A stretch of 64,000 nucleotides of DNA from the NCBI RefSeq assembly GCF_020297485.1, contig NZ_JAIWZC010000002.1, positions 413,065 to 477,064 on the forward strand. Reading direction: 5' to 3'. The first letter of the stretch is position 1. Every line of letters starts with the position of its first letter. This document shows, piece by piece, positions 1-9,211 of the stretch. The DNA is from Enterocloster clostridioformis. GTDB lineage: Bacteria; Bacillota; Clostridia; Lachnospirales; Lachnospiraceae. The notes under the pieces were generated by a model. The model was not told where the DNA came from, searched no databases, and saw only the letters and a list, made by a program, of their open reading frames with translations. Position numbers and translations under genes: made by a program.

Positions 1-1162
<1,162 letters not shown>

Positions 1163-1243
1163 CTATTCCGTGGTTTCATTGTACCACGGAACAGCGGGGG
1201 CTGTACAGCGGCAAAAGCGTTAAATTTGCTTCTTTACAGTCGG

Positions 1244-1432
1244 TCAAATTGCCGGTTTTTGCGTAGCAGCGGCTTCCGCTTCCAGTACCCGCGCCATTTT
1301 GTCGGCGGCGGTGGTCGTGGTATCTTTCTTGAAATAGCCGGACACGACAAGGACGGAATTGCCCATGCGGATTTCCGTCACGCAGTCGGGGCGGCGGGCG
1401 GTGCGGGTGTCGTGCTGCTTGTTATCTGCCAT
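1244..1432 (-). CDS. tnpW: TnpW-like transposon-encoded small protein
   Basis: A 62-residue protein starting MADNKQHDTR, with an ATG at 1432 preceded by AAAGGAG. A longer in-frame start exists upstream, but it overlaps the DnaC-like gene and lacks a ribosome site. The core IRMGNSVLVVSGYFKK is the conserved part of the TnpW family found beside serine recombinases in Clostridia elements. Its role is not known in detail; its position suggests it accompanies recombination. It lies between the DnaC-like gene and the recombinase, all on the same strand. Confidence 0.8.
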   Translation of the reverse strand: MADNKQHDTRTARRPDCVTEIRMGNSVLVVSGYFKKDTTTTAADKMARVLEAEAAATQKPAI

Positions 1433-1446
1433 AGGCAATACTCCTT

Positions 1447-2289
1447 TCAGTCGGTAATCAGTTTCTTCATGCTCTCCATTTTCCGCTTGGCGGTTTCCTG
1501 CCGGAAGTTGTCGCCGGTAAAGCGTACCGGGACGCACATGGAAAGCAGCCGGTCATAAATCCGGGAATGGGCGGTGTCCTCCGGGTTTCGCAGGTCGTCC
1601 AGCGTGAGGTTGGTCGTGACGATCAGCGGCTTGCCGCTGCGGTAACGGCTGTCAATCACATTGAAAACCTGTTCCAGCCCGTAGTCGGTGCCGCGTTCCA
1701 TGCCAAAGTCGTCAAGGATCAGCAGCGGATAGCGGCAAAGGCGGGAAATGTACTCGTTGCGCCCCTCAAAGCTGGCGGCAAGGTCATTGAGGATCAGGGC
1801 AAAGTTCGTCATGTGGACGGGGATTTCTTTCTCCATGAGGGCGTTTGCGATACAGCCCGCAAGGTAGCTTTTCCCGGTTCCTACGCCGCCCCAGAACAGG
1901 CAGCCGATATTGTCTGTCCGCATATCCTCCCAATGCTCCACATACCGGCGGGCAAGCCCGGCCTGCGGGTTCCTGCCGTTGTCATTCTCGAAAGTCCAGT
2001 CCCGCATGGCGGGGTCGGTAAAGCCCCGGCGTTTCAGTTCTTCCACGGTGTCAAGGTGCCTGCGCCGCTTTTCGGCGGCTTCCCGTTCCTCGCGGGCGGT
2101 TTTCTGGCAGTCGCACTCTGCCGGGTGGCGGTCGCGCCCGAAGATAGCGGCCTTATCCGGCGCAAAATAGGCTTCTTTCGGCTTGCGGCACTTGCCGCAG
2201 TACAGCAAACCGTCCTCGCCGGTGTAGTCCTCCGGCTCCGGGGTGGTGGCCGTCATATTCTCCAAAACAGCGTTGATTTCGTTCTTCAT
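1447..2289 (-). CDS. DnaC/IstB-like AAA+ ATPase (helicase loader)
   Basis: Probable helicase loader that helps the element replicate. The 280-residue product has an N-terminal zinc-binding region (CGKC at 31-34, ECDC near 58-61), Walker A GGVGTGKS at 134-141 and Walker B LLILDDFG near 189-196. The ATG at 2289 is preferred over one at 2310 because the AAGGAGGG ribosome site lies between them. The start overlaps the stop of the upstream replisome-organizer gene as ATGA, so the two are probably translationally coupled. This DnaC plus replisome-organizer pair is standard in Clostridia integrative elements. Confidence 0.9.
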   Translation of the reverse strand: MKNEINAVLENMTATTPEPEDYTGEDGLLYCGKCRKPKEAYFAPDKAAIFGRDRHPAECDCQKTAREEREAAEKRRRHLDTVEELKRRGFTDPAMRDWTFENDNGRNPQAGLARRYVEHWEDMRTDNIGCLFWGGVGTGKSYLAGCIANALMEKEIPVHMTNFALILNDLAASFEGRNEYISRLCRYPLLILDDFGMERGTDYGLEQVFNVIDSRYRSGKPLIVTTNLTLDDLRNPEDTAHSRIYDRLLSMCVPVRFTGDNFRQETAKRKMESMKKLITD

Positions 2290-3038
2290 AAACTCTCGCC
2301 CTCCTTGCATGAGTAGTCTGGTATGCCCTTTTTCGGGGCTTTCTTAGTTGCGTCCTCCTGCGCCCATTTGTAGATGGTGGCGGCATGGCTCTTGTATCGC
2401 TTGCCGCTGGACGCGATATGGCAGGATAGCCGGTCAATGTAATAGTCCCATTTGCCGGGCAGGTCTGCTTTCAGCCCGTCCAGTTCCGATTGCGAAAGAA
2501 AAACATTTTCATACCGGCCATAGGCGGCGCGGGCGGGTTGTCCCGTATCTAACTCTCGCTCTCTCTCTTTTTCTATCTCTTTCTCTATCTCTATCTCTGG
2601 CGGACAAATGTCCGCTTGATATGGTGGACATTTGTCCGCCCCGGCCTTTGGCAAGGCTTTCTGCTCCTGCAAAGCCAGCCTTGCCCGCCGTTTTCGCTCC
2701 CCCTCGGTAGAGGATTGGCCGATCAGTAGTTCAATGTTGCTCATATACAGTGCGCCGTTCTGTAACGGCTCCACAAGCCCCAGCTTCATAAAAATCTGCA
2801 AGGCCCGTTCTACGGTGCCGACTTGCTGACGGGTAATGGTGGCAATCATCTGCGCGGTGTAGGGGATATTTTCATCAAGCTGCAACTTCCCGCCGTTTTT
2901 CAGCGATTTCAGGTACAGTTTCAAGAGGATGTTGGAATAGAGGATACCGTCCTGCATACTTTCCAGCAGCACAATGGCGTCCTCGTCAAAGTAATTCTCT
3001 TTCAGCTTGAGGTAGTAGTATTTTCGGTTGTCTGACAT
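2286..3038 (-). CDS. Replisome organizer N-terminal domain protein
   Basis: A 250-residue replication-initiation protein. The N-terminal 115 residues (MSDNRKYYYLKLKENYFDED onwards) match the phage replisome organizer winged-helix type. A charged low-complexity linker follows, with alternating Glu, Ile, Lys and Arg encoded by CTCTAT/CTCTTT repeats (2555-2600). The C-terminal part (RYENVFLSQSELDGLKADLP) resembles DnaD/DnaB-like primosome tails. The ATG at 3038 is preceded by AAAGGAGG. An AT-centred inverted repeat of GGCGGACAAATGTCC type sits inside the linker coding region and could be an iteron-like site, which is inference. Confidence 0.82.
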   Translation of the reverse strand: MSDNRKYYYLKLKENYFDEDAIVLLESMQDGILYSNILLKLYLKSLKNGGKLQLDENIPYTAQMIATITRQQVGTVERALQIFMKLGLVEPLQNGALYMSNIELLIGQSSTEGERKRRARLALQEQKALPKAGADKCPPYQADICPPEIEIEKEIEKERERELDTGQPARAAYGRYENVFLSQSELDGLKADLPGKWDYYIDRLSCHIASSGKRYKSHAATIYKWAQEDATKKAPKKGIPDYSCKEGESL

Positions 3039-3150
3039 GGTTCCTCCTTTGGGTGGATTTGGGGTGTTTGTACGCATTTAGAACGCCGTTTCCGGGGGAA
3101 AAGGATAAATGTATCGCGTACCCTTTGACACCCACGAAAAAAGCCTTGAT

Positions 3151-3537
3151 TTATGCGGGTTTGAAAGGCTCTAAAGCGTGACATCTCTGCCTTTGTTTCC
3201 GCTTTCTCTCGGCGGCGCGGATTTTCTTCATGCGCCCGGCGCAGTCGGGGCAGTATTTCCCCCGGTTGGATTTGGGGACAAAGGCCGCTCCGCAGACGGC
3301 ACACCGTTTCCGGCTCCCCCGGTATAAGAGGGCTGCGGACAGCTCCCCGTCAAGGGGCAGGACAGCCACACGGAACCAGCGGCACATGAGGGAAAGGGAA
3401 ATGCTCTGGACGCACACGCAAGGCTCCCCGTCGTCTAACAGCAGGCAGTTCCCCTCGTCGTAGTTACAGCACTCATGTACCAGCCGCCGCGCCCGCCGGT
3501 GCTGGCGGTAGTCCATGCGGGGCAGGTTATCGCTCAT
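3151..3537 (-). CDS. Cysteine-rich VLP domain protein
   Basis: A 128-residue basic protein starting MSDNLPRMDYRQHRRARRLV. It has a Cys cluster (HECCNYDEGNCLLLDDGEPC) followed by the VLPLDGEL segment and a C-terminal zinc ribbon (CAVCG ... CPDC) with a Lys/Arg-rich tail. This is the cysteine-rich VLP family seen just downstream of MobA/MobL relaxases. Its start overlaps the relaxase stop by about 10 bp, so it is in the same mobilization operon. The function is not established; DNA or RNA binding is suggested only by the zinc ribbon and charge. Confidence 0.8.
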   Translation of the reverse strand: MSDNLPRMDYRQHRRARRLVHECCNYDEGNCLLLDDGEPCVCVQSISLSLMCRWFRVAVLPLDGELSAALLYRGSRKRCAVCGAAFVPKSNRGKYCPDCAGRMKKIRAAERKRKQRQRCHALEPFKPA

Positions 3538-5161
3538 GGCTCTGCTCCTTTCTGCGGTGCGGCTCGTCCCGGCGCAAAATCTGGTTGATATTCCGCTTGA
3601 CGGTCTGCAACTCCTTGAACCGCTGCTTCTGTTCGTGATAGGTGTTATACAGGCCGTCTTTCTCGGAGATAAGCTGCTCGATCTCGGCCTGCAACGCTTT
3701 CCGGGCGGGCAGCTTGGTAATGCCATGCGCCTTGAAATACCGGGCGGCTGCGTCGGCTATGATAAAATCGCTCTCATGGGCCTGCCGGTATGCGGCGCGG
3801 GCTTTCTCGGATTTCTGCGCTTTCAACCCGTCGCGGGCGGGCTTGGTCTGGGCGTAGGCCAACACCTGCCGCTGCAACTCCTTTTTCCCTTGCAGCTTGG
3901 TTTCCAGTGCTTTCAGTTCGCCGCTGGTCTGGCGCATTTCCGCATAGGCGGTATCAACGGCGGCTTCTAACTGCTCCGGGGAAGTAAAGCCGTACTGCTG
4001 GTAGACGGACAGCGTTTTGGCGGCCTGCTTCAGATTGTGTATCTTCGCCCAGCGTTCATAGCCCCGGCCTTTGCCCTCGGCCATTTTCTGCTCAATGTCC
4101 ACAAGCCGCTGCACTCCGTCCTGTTTGGGGGCGGTTTGAGGGGCTTTTGCGGGCTGTATGCCGCGTTTCTCCTGCCAGGGGTATTCAGGTATGGCTGCGG
4201 CCTTTTCTATGGCTCTGGCGGCATTCTGCTCCAAAACGGCAAGGACGGCGGTGCGGTCAAAATCGTCGCCCAGCTTCCGGGCGGTGATGGGCTTTGTCCT
4301 GTCCGGCGTGAGATAGGACAGCCGCCCCCGGCTCTCCTTGACGGTCACACCCTCCCGCAGCAGCAGAGAGGAAAACTCGTCAAAGCTGGCGGCGGTGGCA
4401 AGGGCTTTCCGTATGGTCTGCCGCAGCTTTTCCTTGTTCGTTTCAAACTTGGTCTGCCGGGGCGTGATACCATCGGCAATCATGGGGGCGTTCTGCTTGT
4501 CCAGCGCGGCTTGTCCCTTTTTCTGCGCCCAATACTCCCGGTCGGTGATGCGGTTCTTGCTGCCGTTCAAGAGGTCGATTTGGTAAAGCCCCTCCCGGTG
4601 GCACATCTCCATGACTTCGGATTTGAAGTAGCGCAGGGCAGCGTCGGTACATCGGTGCTTGCAGCCGGCTTTCGTGTCGGCTGGCCTGTCCATGTAGGGC
4701 AGGAACGGCACTTCCTCAATCCGCAGGCTGTTTATGACGATATGCACATGAATGTTGCCGCTGTGGTTATGCCCGTCCGGGTGGGTGCAGACAAGGGCTT
4801 GGTGGCCGGGGAAATGTTCTTTACAGAATTGCTCCCCCAACGCCTGCGCCCGGTCTACGGTCAGGCCGTTGTCCGGCCCGTCCCGCGGGTCAAAGCTGAT
4901 GATGTAGTGGTGGCTTTTCACATCTTCCCGCCGCTGGTTTTTCTCATAGCGGAGATTGGCCCGCATACACGCAACGGCAAAATCCTCCCCGCCGCAGTTC
5001 AGCGTAGACAGCCGGTAGTCCTCGCGGGGGATAAGCCTGCCGGTTTCATCAAGGACGGGCTTCATGGTAAATTCGTCATGCTCAAAGAGCAGGTATTGTT
5101 CGGCGGCTCCGTAGTCGGCGTTTTTAGAGTTGATATGTTTGAGTGTTGCCAACCGCGTCAC
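3527..5161 (-). CDS. MobA/MobL-family relaxase
   Basis: Nicks the element at oriT and stays bound to the 5' end for conjugal transfer. The 544-residue protein has an N-terminal relaxase domain: SHHYIISFDP near 83-92 and the metal-binding His cluster HNHSGNIHVH at 131-140 followed by IVIN. The C-terminal half is coiled and basic (repeated Lys/Glu/Gln), as in MobP-type relaxases. It follows MobC directly; the stop overlaps the VLP gene. The first residues MTRLATLKHINSKN match the usual start of this subgroup. The element lacks its own mating-pair genes, so this relaxase would have to use another element's pore. Confidence 0.92.
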   Translation of the reverse strand: MTRLATLKHINSKNADYGAAEQYLLFEHDEFTMKPVLDETGRLIPREDYRLSTLNCGGEDFAVACMRANLRYEKNQRREDVKSHHYIISFDPRDGPDNGLTVDRAQALGEQFCKEHFPGHQALVCTHPDGHNHSGNIHVHIVINSLRIEEVPFLPYMDRPADTKAGCKHRCTDAALRYFKSEVMEMCHREGLYQIDLLNGSKNRITDREYWAQKKGQAALDKQNAPMIADGITPRQTKFETNKEKLRQTIRKALATAASFDEFSSLLLREGVTVKESRGRLSYLTPDRTKPITARKLGDDFDRTAVLAVLEQNAARAIEKAAAIPEYPWQEKRGIQPAKAPQTAPKQDGVQRLVDIEQKMAEGKGRGYERWAKIHNLKQAAKTLSVYQQYGFTSPEQLEAAVDTAYAEMRQTSGELKALETKLQGKKELQRQVLAYAQTKPARDGLKAQKSEKARAAYRQAHESDFIIADAAARYFKAHGITKLPARKALQAEIEQLISEKDGLYNTYHEQKQRFKELQTVKRNINQILRRDEPHRRKEQSHER

Positions 5162-5522
5162 CTACTTTCTTTAAGACTTCATACTTGAGGGCGGCAAGGT
5201 CGGCTATGGCGGCGCGTACCTCGCCGGACAACGCATGATAGGGCGCGCCGTACTCGTTCAGATACCGGGCAATCTGGTTGAGGTTGCCGCCGATCCTGCC
5301 GTACTCGGCTGCGAGCTTCCCGACAGCGGAGAGCAGTTCGTCATTGACCGACGACACATGGAGTACGGGGCGTATGGTGGTACGCCGGATCGCCTGCCGG
5401 AGAAATTCCGACTGGCTGATACCATAGGGCGCAAGCCGCGCTGTGAAGTCGGCGTATTCATCTTCGGTCAGCCGGGTTTTCACAACGCGGCTGCGGTGGG
5501 GTGTGTTGTATTTTTTTCGCAT
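5124..5522 (-). CDS. mobC: MobC-like relaxosome accessory protein
   Basis: A 132-residue protein starting MRKKYNTPHRSRVVKTRLTE after a strong AAAGGAGG site. It has a ribbon-helix-helix-like N-terminus (VKTRLTEDEYADF), then the bacterial mobilization region GGNLNQIARYLNEYG typical of MobC. It is expected to bind oriT and help the relaxase. Its 3' end overlaps the relaxase start by 38 bp, so the two are coupled. The upstream inverted repeats (5610-5754) are the likely target. Confidence 0.88.
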   Translation of the reverse strand: MRKKYNTPHRSRVVKTRLTEDEYADFTARLAPYGISQSEFLRQAIRRTTIRPVLHVSSVNDELLSAVGKLAAEYGRIGGNLNQIARYLNEYGAPYHALSGEVRAAIADLAALKYEVLKKVGDAVGNTQTYQL

Positions 5523-5609
5523 GGTCGTGACCTCCTTTCTTGCCGCATGAGCGCGGCGGGGATAAGCGGCGCAAGCCGCATAGCAGGGTTTGGGGAAGGC
5601 ACTCCCCAA

Positions 5610-5671
5610 CAAGTTTCCCGCGAGGGGCAAAACCGCAGAATTGCGGATTTTGGCACCGTGGTAGAAACTTG
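5610..5671. other. Putative oriT with nested inverted repeats
   Basis: Just upstream of mobC, an outer inverted repeat CAAGTTTC (5610-5617) / GAAACTTG (5664-5671) encloses an inner near-perfect repeat AAAACCGCA (5629-5637) / TGCGGATTTT (5642-5651). Nested repeats immediately before mobC-mobA are what an origin of transfer of this relaxase type looks like. The nick site itself cannot be placed from sequence alone. Confidence 0.5.
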
Positions 5672-5720
5672 CTCTAAGTAAGCCGCAGACTGGCCCTGTC
5701 CGGGCTTTTCCGTACATAGA

Positions 5721-5766
5721 GCGAACAGGGCGGGGCTTTCAGCCCGCTGTTCGCTGCCTTTTTTCT
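5721..5766 (+). terminator. Strong hairpin followed by T-run
   Basis: GCGAACAG...CTGTTCGC arms with an inner GGGC/GCCC stem, followed on the plus strand by TGCCTTTTTTC. It reads as a plus-strand terminator, or a structural part of the oriT region. No plus-strand gene ends here, which leaves its role open. Confidence 0.4.
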
Positions 5767-6190
5767 TTCGCCAATATTACTCCGCAGAGGGGCTTTGCTA
5801 CCCGCTGGCTGCGCTATTTTTCTTTTCCGCTAAAGATACATTTGAAAAGCCGTCAGCTACCCGCTGGACAGAGATTTTTCAAAATTTCTTTTGCCTTAGT
5901 AATCCGGGAACGGGGATTTTGGCAACCGGCGGGACAGAAAAATTTTGCTTTCACTTCCTACAACGGAGAGATTTTGAAAATGCCAAATATCCGGGCGGGA
6001 AAATTTCTCCCCTCATTTACTACTACAACCGGCAGGGGGCAAAATGGCCGGGAGCCAGAACGGGCAACAAAAAAAGCAGCAAATCTTTTTCAGACTTACT
6101 GCTTTCGCTGGTCGCCGGTGGCGGCTGGTATTCAGTTTTGAAAGTTTAGGGCTGGCTGGTATGACGATAACGCGTTTAGCAAATAAAAAC
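5767..6190. other. Intergenic stretch with no supported gene
   Basis: About 420 bp between the oriT region and the MGMT-like gene. Short open frames here lack ribosome sites and resemble no family. It contains two similar short stretches with GCTACCCGCTGG (near 5798 and 5853), a weak direct repeat. Nothing further can be supported. Confidence 0.5.
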
Positions 6191-6193
6191 TTC

Positions 6194-6673
6194 TCATCTC
6201 AAATCAAAAAGAATACTTTCATAGTCCTTTACAAAATACTTTATATTTGTGCGTCCTTTCTGAATAATTGTGTGGCCTTCCGCTTCCAACTTTTCCTTTT
6301 GTGCCTCTACACCGCCGGGATATTTTGCGTTCAATTCCCCGTTTGCCTTTAAGGTTCGCCAATACGGGGTTTCATCTTCAGAACGCTGGTAACTCGCCCA
6401 TGCTGCAATAGATACAAAAATCCCGGCTGTAATAGGCTCTGTGAAATCCGCTCCATTCAGTTTAGCAAAATATTCACGGATTTTTCCGACAGTGATTACT
6501 TTGCCATAAGGAATTAGTTTCATCACTTTATCATATTCGATTGGTGGGGCAAAATACATTCTGCTTCCGCCATATTTCTCAATGCTTTTCTGGTCGGTAA
6601 TAATCTGAAATTTAGGCATATCCTTGCTATCATGTAGCATGGCATTAAAATCTTTTTTATCTTCATTCGCCAT
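6194..6673 (-). CDS. MGMT-family (alkyltransferase-like) protein lacking the acceptor Cys
   Basis: A 159-residue protein with an MGMT DNA-binding-domain pattern: IPYGKVITVGKIREYF near 74-89, then VSIAAWAS, and TPYWRTLKANGEL where true methyltransferases have PCHRV. The Cys is replaced by Tyr, so it cannot accept alkyl groups in the normal way; alkyltransferase-like proteins, usually with Trp there, bind O6-alkylguanine and flag it for repair. An N-terminal extension of about 60 residues is unusual. The ATG at 6673 follows GGAGG. It sits as cargo between oriT and the sigma/HTH pair. The assignment rests on motif pattern. Confidence 0.65.
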   Translation of the reverse strand: MANEDKKDFNAMLHDSKDMPKFQIITDQKSIEKYGGSRMYFAPPIEYDKVMKLIPYGKVITVGKIREYFAKLNGADFTEPITAGIFVSIAAWASYQRSEDETPYWRTLKANGELNAKYPGGVEAQKEKLEAEGHTIIQKGRTNIKYFVKDYESILFDLR

Positions 6674-6777
6674 CTCTCAACACCTCCTGCCTTAATTATA
6701 GTGGAGCAGATTATTCCATGCAATGAGACGGTTTGAAAATCAGCTTGATTTTTTTCTTGTCTGACATTGGATATAAC

Positions 6778-6975
6778 TCAACGGTCAAAGCGAAATTTGA
6801 ACAGCGCGGCAATGAGCCGCTGCTTCACATAGTCCTCCACCTCGGAGTTGACCTGTCCGTTTATTTTGGAGAAGTAGCGGATATATCCGGCGTAGTGGGA
6901 AAGAACCGTGTCGATTGCGTCCGGGTCGCCCTCATGGGCTTTAACGATTGTTTCATAGGGGAGAAGTTTACTCAT
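6778..6975 (-). CDS. Small helix-turn-helix protein of conjugative elements
   Basis: A 65-residue protein (MSKLLPYETIVKAHEGDPDA...) of the HTH type that accompanies sigma-like factors in Tn916/CTn-type elements. The segment AIDTVLSHYAGYIRYFSKING resembles the N-terminal region of sigma-70 domain 2. Its ATG overlaps the stop of the upstream sigma-like gene (ATGAGTAA), so they are translated together. A regulatory role in element expression is inferred from this conserved pairing. Confidence 0.75.
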   Translation of the reverse strand: MSKLLPYETIVKAHEGDPDAIDTVLSHYAGYIRYFSKINGQVNSEVEDYVKQRLIAALFKFRFDR

Positions 6976-7390
6976 GGTCGTTTCCCTCCATGAGCTGCCT
7001 TAACCGCTGCAAGGCAAGCTGGATATGCCGCCCCGCTGTGCTGCGTGACCGGCCAATGTGCGCGCCGATCACTCGCTGCGGCTGGCGCAGAAAGTAATAA
7101 CGCAGGATTTCTTCCTGCGTCTGTTCCGGCAGGACAGAAAGCGCGGCGGCAAGGGCGGCGTTGCAGAGCAGGACGGTCTGACCGCAGACGGTAAAGGGGT
7201 ATTCCTCGTCCGGCTCCGGCGCGGCAAACTGGACAAACTTCTCGTTCATCAGATAGTCAAGGGAAACTTGCCGTTCCCATTGCCGTTTAAGCTGCAAAAT
7301 CTTGTCCAGGGCGGCGCAGCGGATAACAGTCTTGCAAAAGGCGCTGTACCTGCGCTGGATATATTCTTGATAGGCTATCTGGTCGGTCAT
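6968..7390 (-). CDS. Sigma-70-like (region 4) regulator of the element
   Basis: A 140-residue protein whose C-terminal third, LPEQTQEEILRYYFLRQPQR followed by VIGAHIGRSRSTAGRHIQLALQRLRQL, is a sigma region 4 helix-turn-helix. The N-terminal part is short and basic. Such genes sit upstream of the small HTH protein in many Gram-positive integrative elements and are thought to control transfer or excision genes. The ATG at 7390 follows GAGAGGGGG. Upstream (7479-7520) lies a GTCAACGG ... CCGTTGAC repeat enclosing an ACGGCG/CGCCGT hairpin that could be its control site. Confidence 0.8.
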   Translation of the reverse strand: MTDQIAYQEYIQRRYSAFCKTVIRCAALDKILQLKRQWERQVSLDYLMNEKFVQFAAPEPDEEYPFTVCGQTVLLCNAALAAALSVLPEQTQEEILRYYFLRQPQRVIGAHIGRSRSTAGRHIQLALQRLRQLMEGNDHE

Positions 7391-7478
7391 GGAAATTCCC
7401 CCTCTCTGATAATAGTGCGGGGCGGCAGCACTCCTTGCTGTCGCCCCCTTGATTGCCTACCAGCAAAGGCGGGCGGGG

Positions 7479-7521
7479 CTGTCAACGGCGGCGCGTATGC
7501 GCCGTTCATCTTGACCGTTGA
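7479..7521. repeat. Nested inverted repeat upstream of the sigma-like gene
   Basis: GTCAACGG and CCGTTGAC form the outer arms, with an inner ACGGCG...CGCCGT hairpin. It lies in the 150-bp gap between the sigma-like gene and the cargo cassette. It could be a regulatory site or a leftover cassette boundary. Confidence 0.4.
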
Positions 7522-7539
7522 CTGGCTCGGCTGGCTTTG

Positions 7540-7884
7540 CTATTTGCTGTTAAAACAAGGCTTAACGACTTCATATTGAAACATGGCTGATTTTAAGAGC
7601 CTTAAATTTACAATATTAATTCTATCCAACCGTCCAAATGATTTTTGAATATCGACAATGATGTGATATTTTTGTGGAGCTTCTAAGTTGTAATGCGCTT
7701 TTCTTTCTCCAGCCGGGGCAGAAAGCCATGTTCCTCCGTCGGGAGTAAAACATCCATGATTAAGCCGAAGTTTTCCCGCTGATACGGTGATAAATATTTC
7801 ATTTATTCCTTCTACTGTTTCTATTATGCAACTGTGCTGCCCCTTCAAAAAAACTGTACCGCAGTTTTCTCGGTATATCTTCAT
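7540..7884 (-). CDS. Unrecognised 114-residue protein in the riboswitch-controlled cassette
   Basis: I do not recognise this protein. It starts MKIYRENCGTVFLKGQHSC, is rich in predicted beta strands (alternating hydrophobic residues), has no membrane segment or signal peptide, and contains three Cys and several His. Its ATG lies only 4 bp after the antiporter stop, so it is almost certainly co-transcribed under the same fluoride-type riboswitch. A role linked to the antiporter's substrate is inference from position only. A cupin-like or small sensor fold is possible but unproven. Confidence 0.65.
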   Translation of the reverse strand: MKIYRENCGTVFLKGQHSCIIETVEGINEIFITVSAGKLRLNHGCFTPDGGTWLSAPAGERKAHYNLEAPQKYHIIVDIQKSFGRLDRINIVNLRLLKSAMFQYEVVKPCFNSK

Positions 7885-7888
7885 ACCT

Positions 7889-9094
7889 TCACAACCGTCC
7901 CTCTCTTTTCAGCAGACGCTTATAGCTTATATCCATTCCTAATGCACCTAAAGGAGCTGTAATTAGAATAGCAAGGACAGCAACAGACAGAACGATTTGG
8001 CCACAAGGTAGTCCCATAGCAAGGGGAACGGAACCAATCGCTGCTTGGACAGTGGCTTTCGGAAGGTAGGCAATCATACAGAAAAGGCGTTCTCTCACTG
8101 TTAACGGCGTTCTTATCAAGCAAAGTGCAACGCCTGCCGACCGGAAAGCGAGGGCAATAAAAATCATCAACACCGCCGCAATCCCTGCATTCATGGTATA
8201 GCGAATGTCAACAGCAGCACCTACCAGCACAAAAAGCAGTACTTCTGCTGCCAGCCAAAGTTTCCCAAACTTTTCAGACAAACGCTTAGATACAAAGGCA
8301 ATGCTTTTTATTTTGAGTACACATGCCATACTCACAACAGCCAGCAGTCCAGATACCGATATGATACCCTCTAACCAAGTTTCAATCGCCATGAGCAGGA
8401 ATGATACACCCAAAACAACAATCACTTTCATGCTGTTCCGAACATAATGCTTATGTGCGTAGGCCGTTTCAAAAAACATGCTGAGCAGAAATCCTGTAAT
8501 CGCCCCTAAAACAATACCCAAAATAATAGAAACCGGTATGTTAACGAAGTCCATAAGATTGGCGCTGCCGCCCTGTGCCATACTGACAAAAGTTGAAAAC
8601 AGCACAATCACATAAATATCGTCGCAGGATGCCCCAGCCATGATAAGCTGCGGGATACTTTTGTCGGTTCCGTATTTTGTGTCCATAAGCTGTACCATCC
8701 GTGGTACAACTACTGCCGGAGAAACCGCACCGAGAACTGCACCCATGACAGCAGCCTCTATTCTTGTGATCCCTAAAATGTACGGTGCAAAAAGAACGAA
8801 GGCCAATATTTCGCAGCTTGCCGGTACGCAAGACATCATAATTGCGGGCCGTCCCACTTTTTTCAAATCAGACAGATTGAGAGAAAGCCCTGCCTTGAGC
8901 AAGATAATAATTAGTGCCATTTGCCGCAAATCTGCGGAGATAGATAGGATAGACGGGTCGAGCAGGTCAAGAACATAGGGTCCCAACACAATACCTGTAA
9001 TTAACATACCGATAATGCGGGGCAATTTGAGCCTTTGGCAAATTGCAGCCATTGACAACCCGACAAGAAAAATGAAAGCCAGCGATGTTAACAT
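7889..9094 (-). CDS. CPA-family cation:proton (fluoride-linked) antiporter
   Basis: A 401-residue integral membrane protein with about 12 hydrophobic segments, matching the monovalent cation:proton antiporter (CPA) superfamily. The start (LAFIFLVGLSMAAICQRLKL) and the segment MALIIILLKAGLSLNLSDLK are typical. Adjacent acidic residues at 158-159 (GASCDDIYVI) fall where CPA proteins hold the ion-binding pair. The 5' leader carries a fluoride riboswitch; antiporters of this superfamily are among the known gene classes under that riboswitch. The likely job is protection from fluoride, either by direct export or by ion or pH compensation. ATG at 9094 after AAAGGAGG. Confidence 0.88.
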   Translation of the reverse strand: MLTSLAFIFLVGLSMAAICQRLKLPRIIGMLITGIVLGPYVLDLLDPSILSISADLRQMALIIILLKAGLSLNLSDLKKVGRPAIMMSCVPASCEILAFVLFAPYILGITRIEAAVMGAVLGAVSPAVVVPRMVQLMDTKYGTDKSIPQLIMAGASCDDIYVIVLFSTFVSMAQGGSANLMDFVNIPVSIILGIVLGAITGFLLSMFFETAYAHKHYVRNSMKVIVVLGVSFLLMAIETWLEGIISVSGLLAVVSMACVLKIKSIAFVSKRLSEKFGKLWLAAEVLLFVLVGAAVDIRYTMNAGIAAVLMIFIALAFRSAGVALCLIRTPLTVRERLFCMIAYLPKATVQAAIGSVPLAMGLPCGQIVLSVAVLAILITAPLGALGMDISYKRLLKREGRL

Positions 9095-9111
9095 GAATAT
9101 TCCTCCTTTGG

Positions 9112-9210
9112 ACGCAAAAAAGCTGACAACATCTGCGTCCGAAAAATCGCAGAAGTCATCAGCTTAAAAAGCGGTTTAGGTTTCCCAAGGGAGAACTTCA
9201 TTCCCACAAC
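9112..9210 (-). promoter_or_regulatory. Fluoride riboswitch (crcB motif) with overlapping terminator
   Basis: Read on the minus strand, the leader starts GGGAATGAAGTTCTCCC, continues GGGAAACCTAAACC and ends AAGCTGATGACTTCTGCG. This is the crcB-motif layout: GAAGT pairs with ACTTC next to the conserved CTGATG. The same 3' segment (9149-9164) can instead pair with 9122-9137 to form a long stem followed by a 7-nt T-run (9115-9121), an intrinsic terminator. Ligand-stabilised aptamer and terminator are mutually exclusive, so it should act as an ON switch for the antiporter gene 20 nt downstream. Confidence 0.85.
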
Positions 9211-9211
9211 A

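Noticed and set aside
2555..2600. CTCTAT/CTCTTT repeats as a possible CRISPR or regulatory repeat
   Set aside because: They encode the charged linker of the replisome organizer and have no spacer structure.
4037..5188. 383-residue plus-strand open frame
   Set aside because: Lies opposite the relaxase gene; its length comes from high GC and no family is recognisable.
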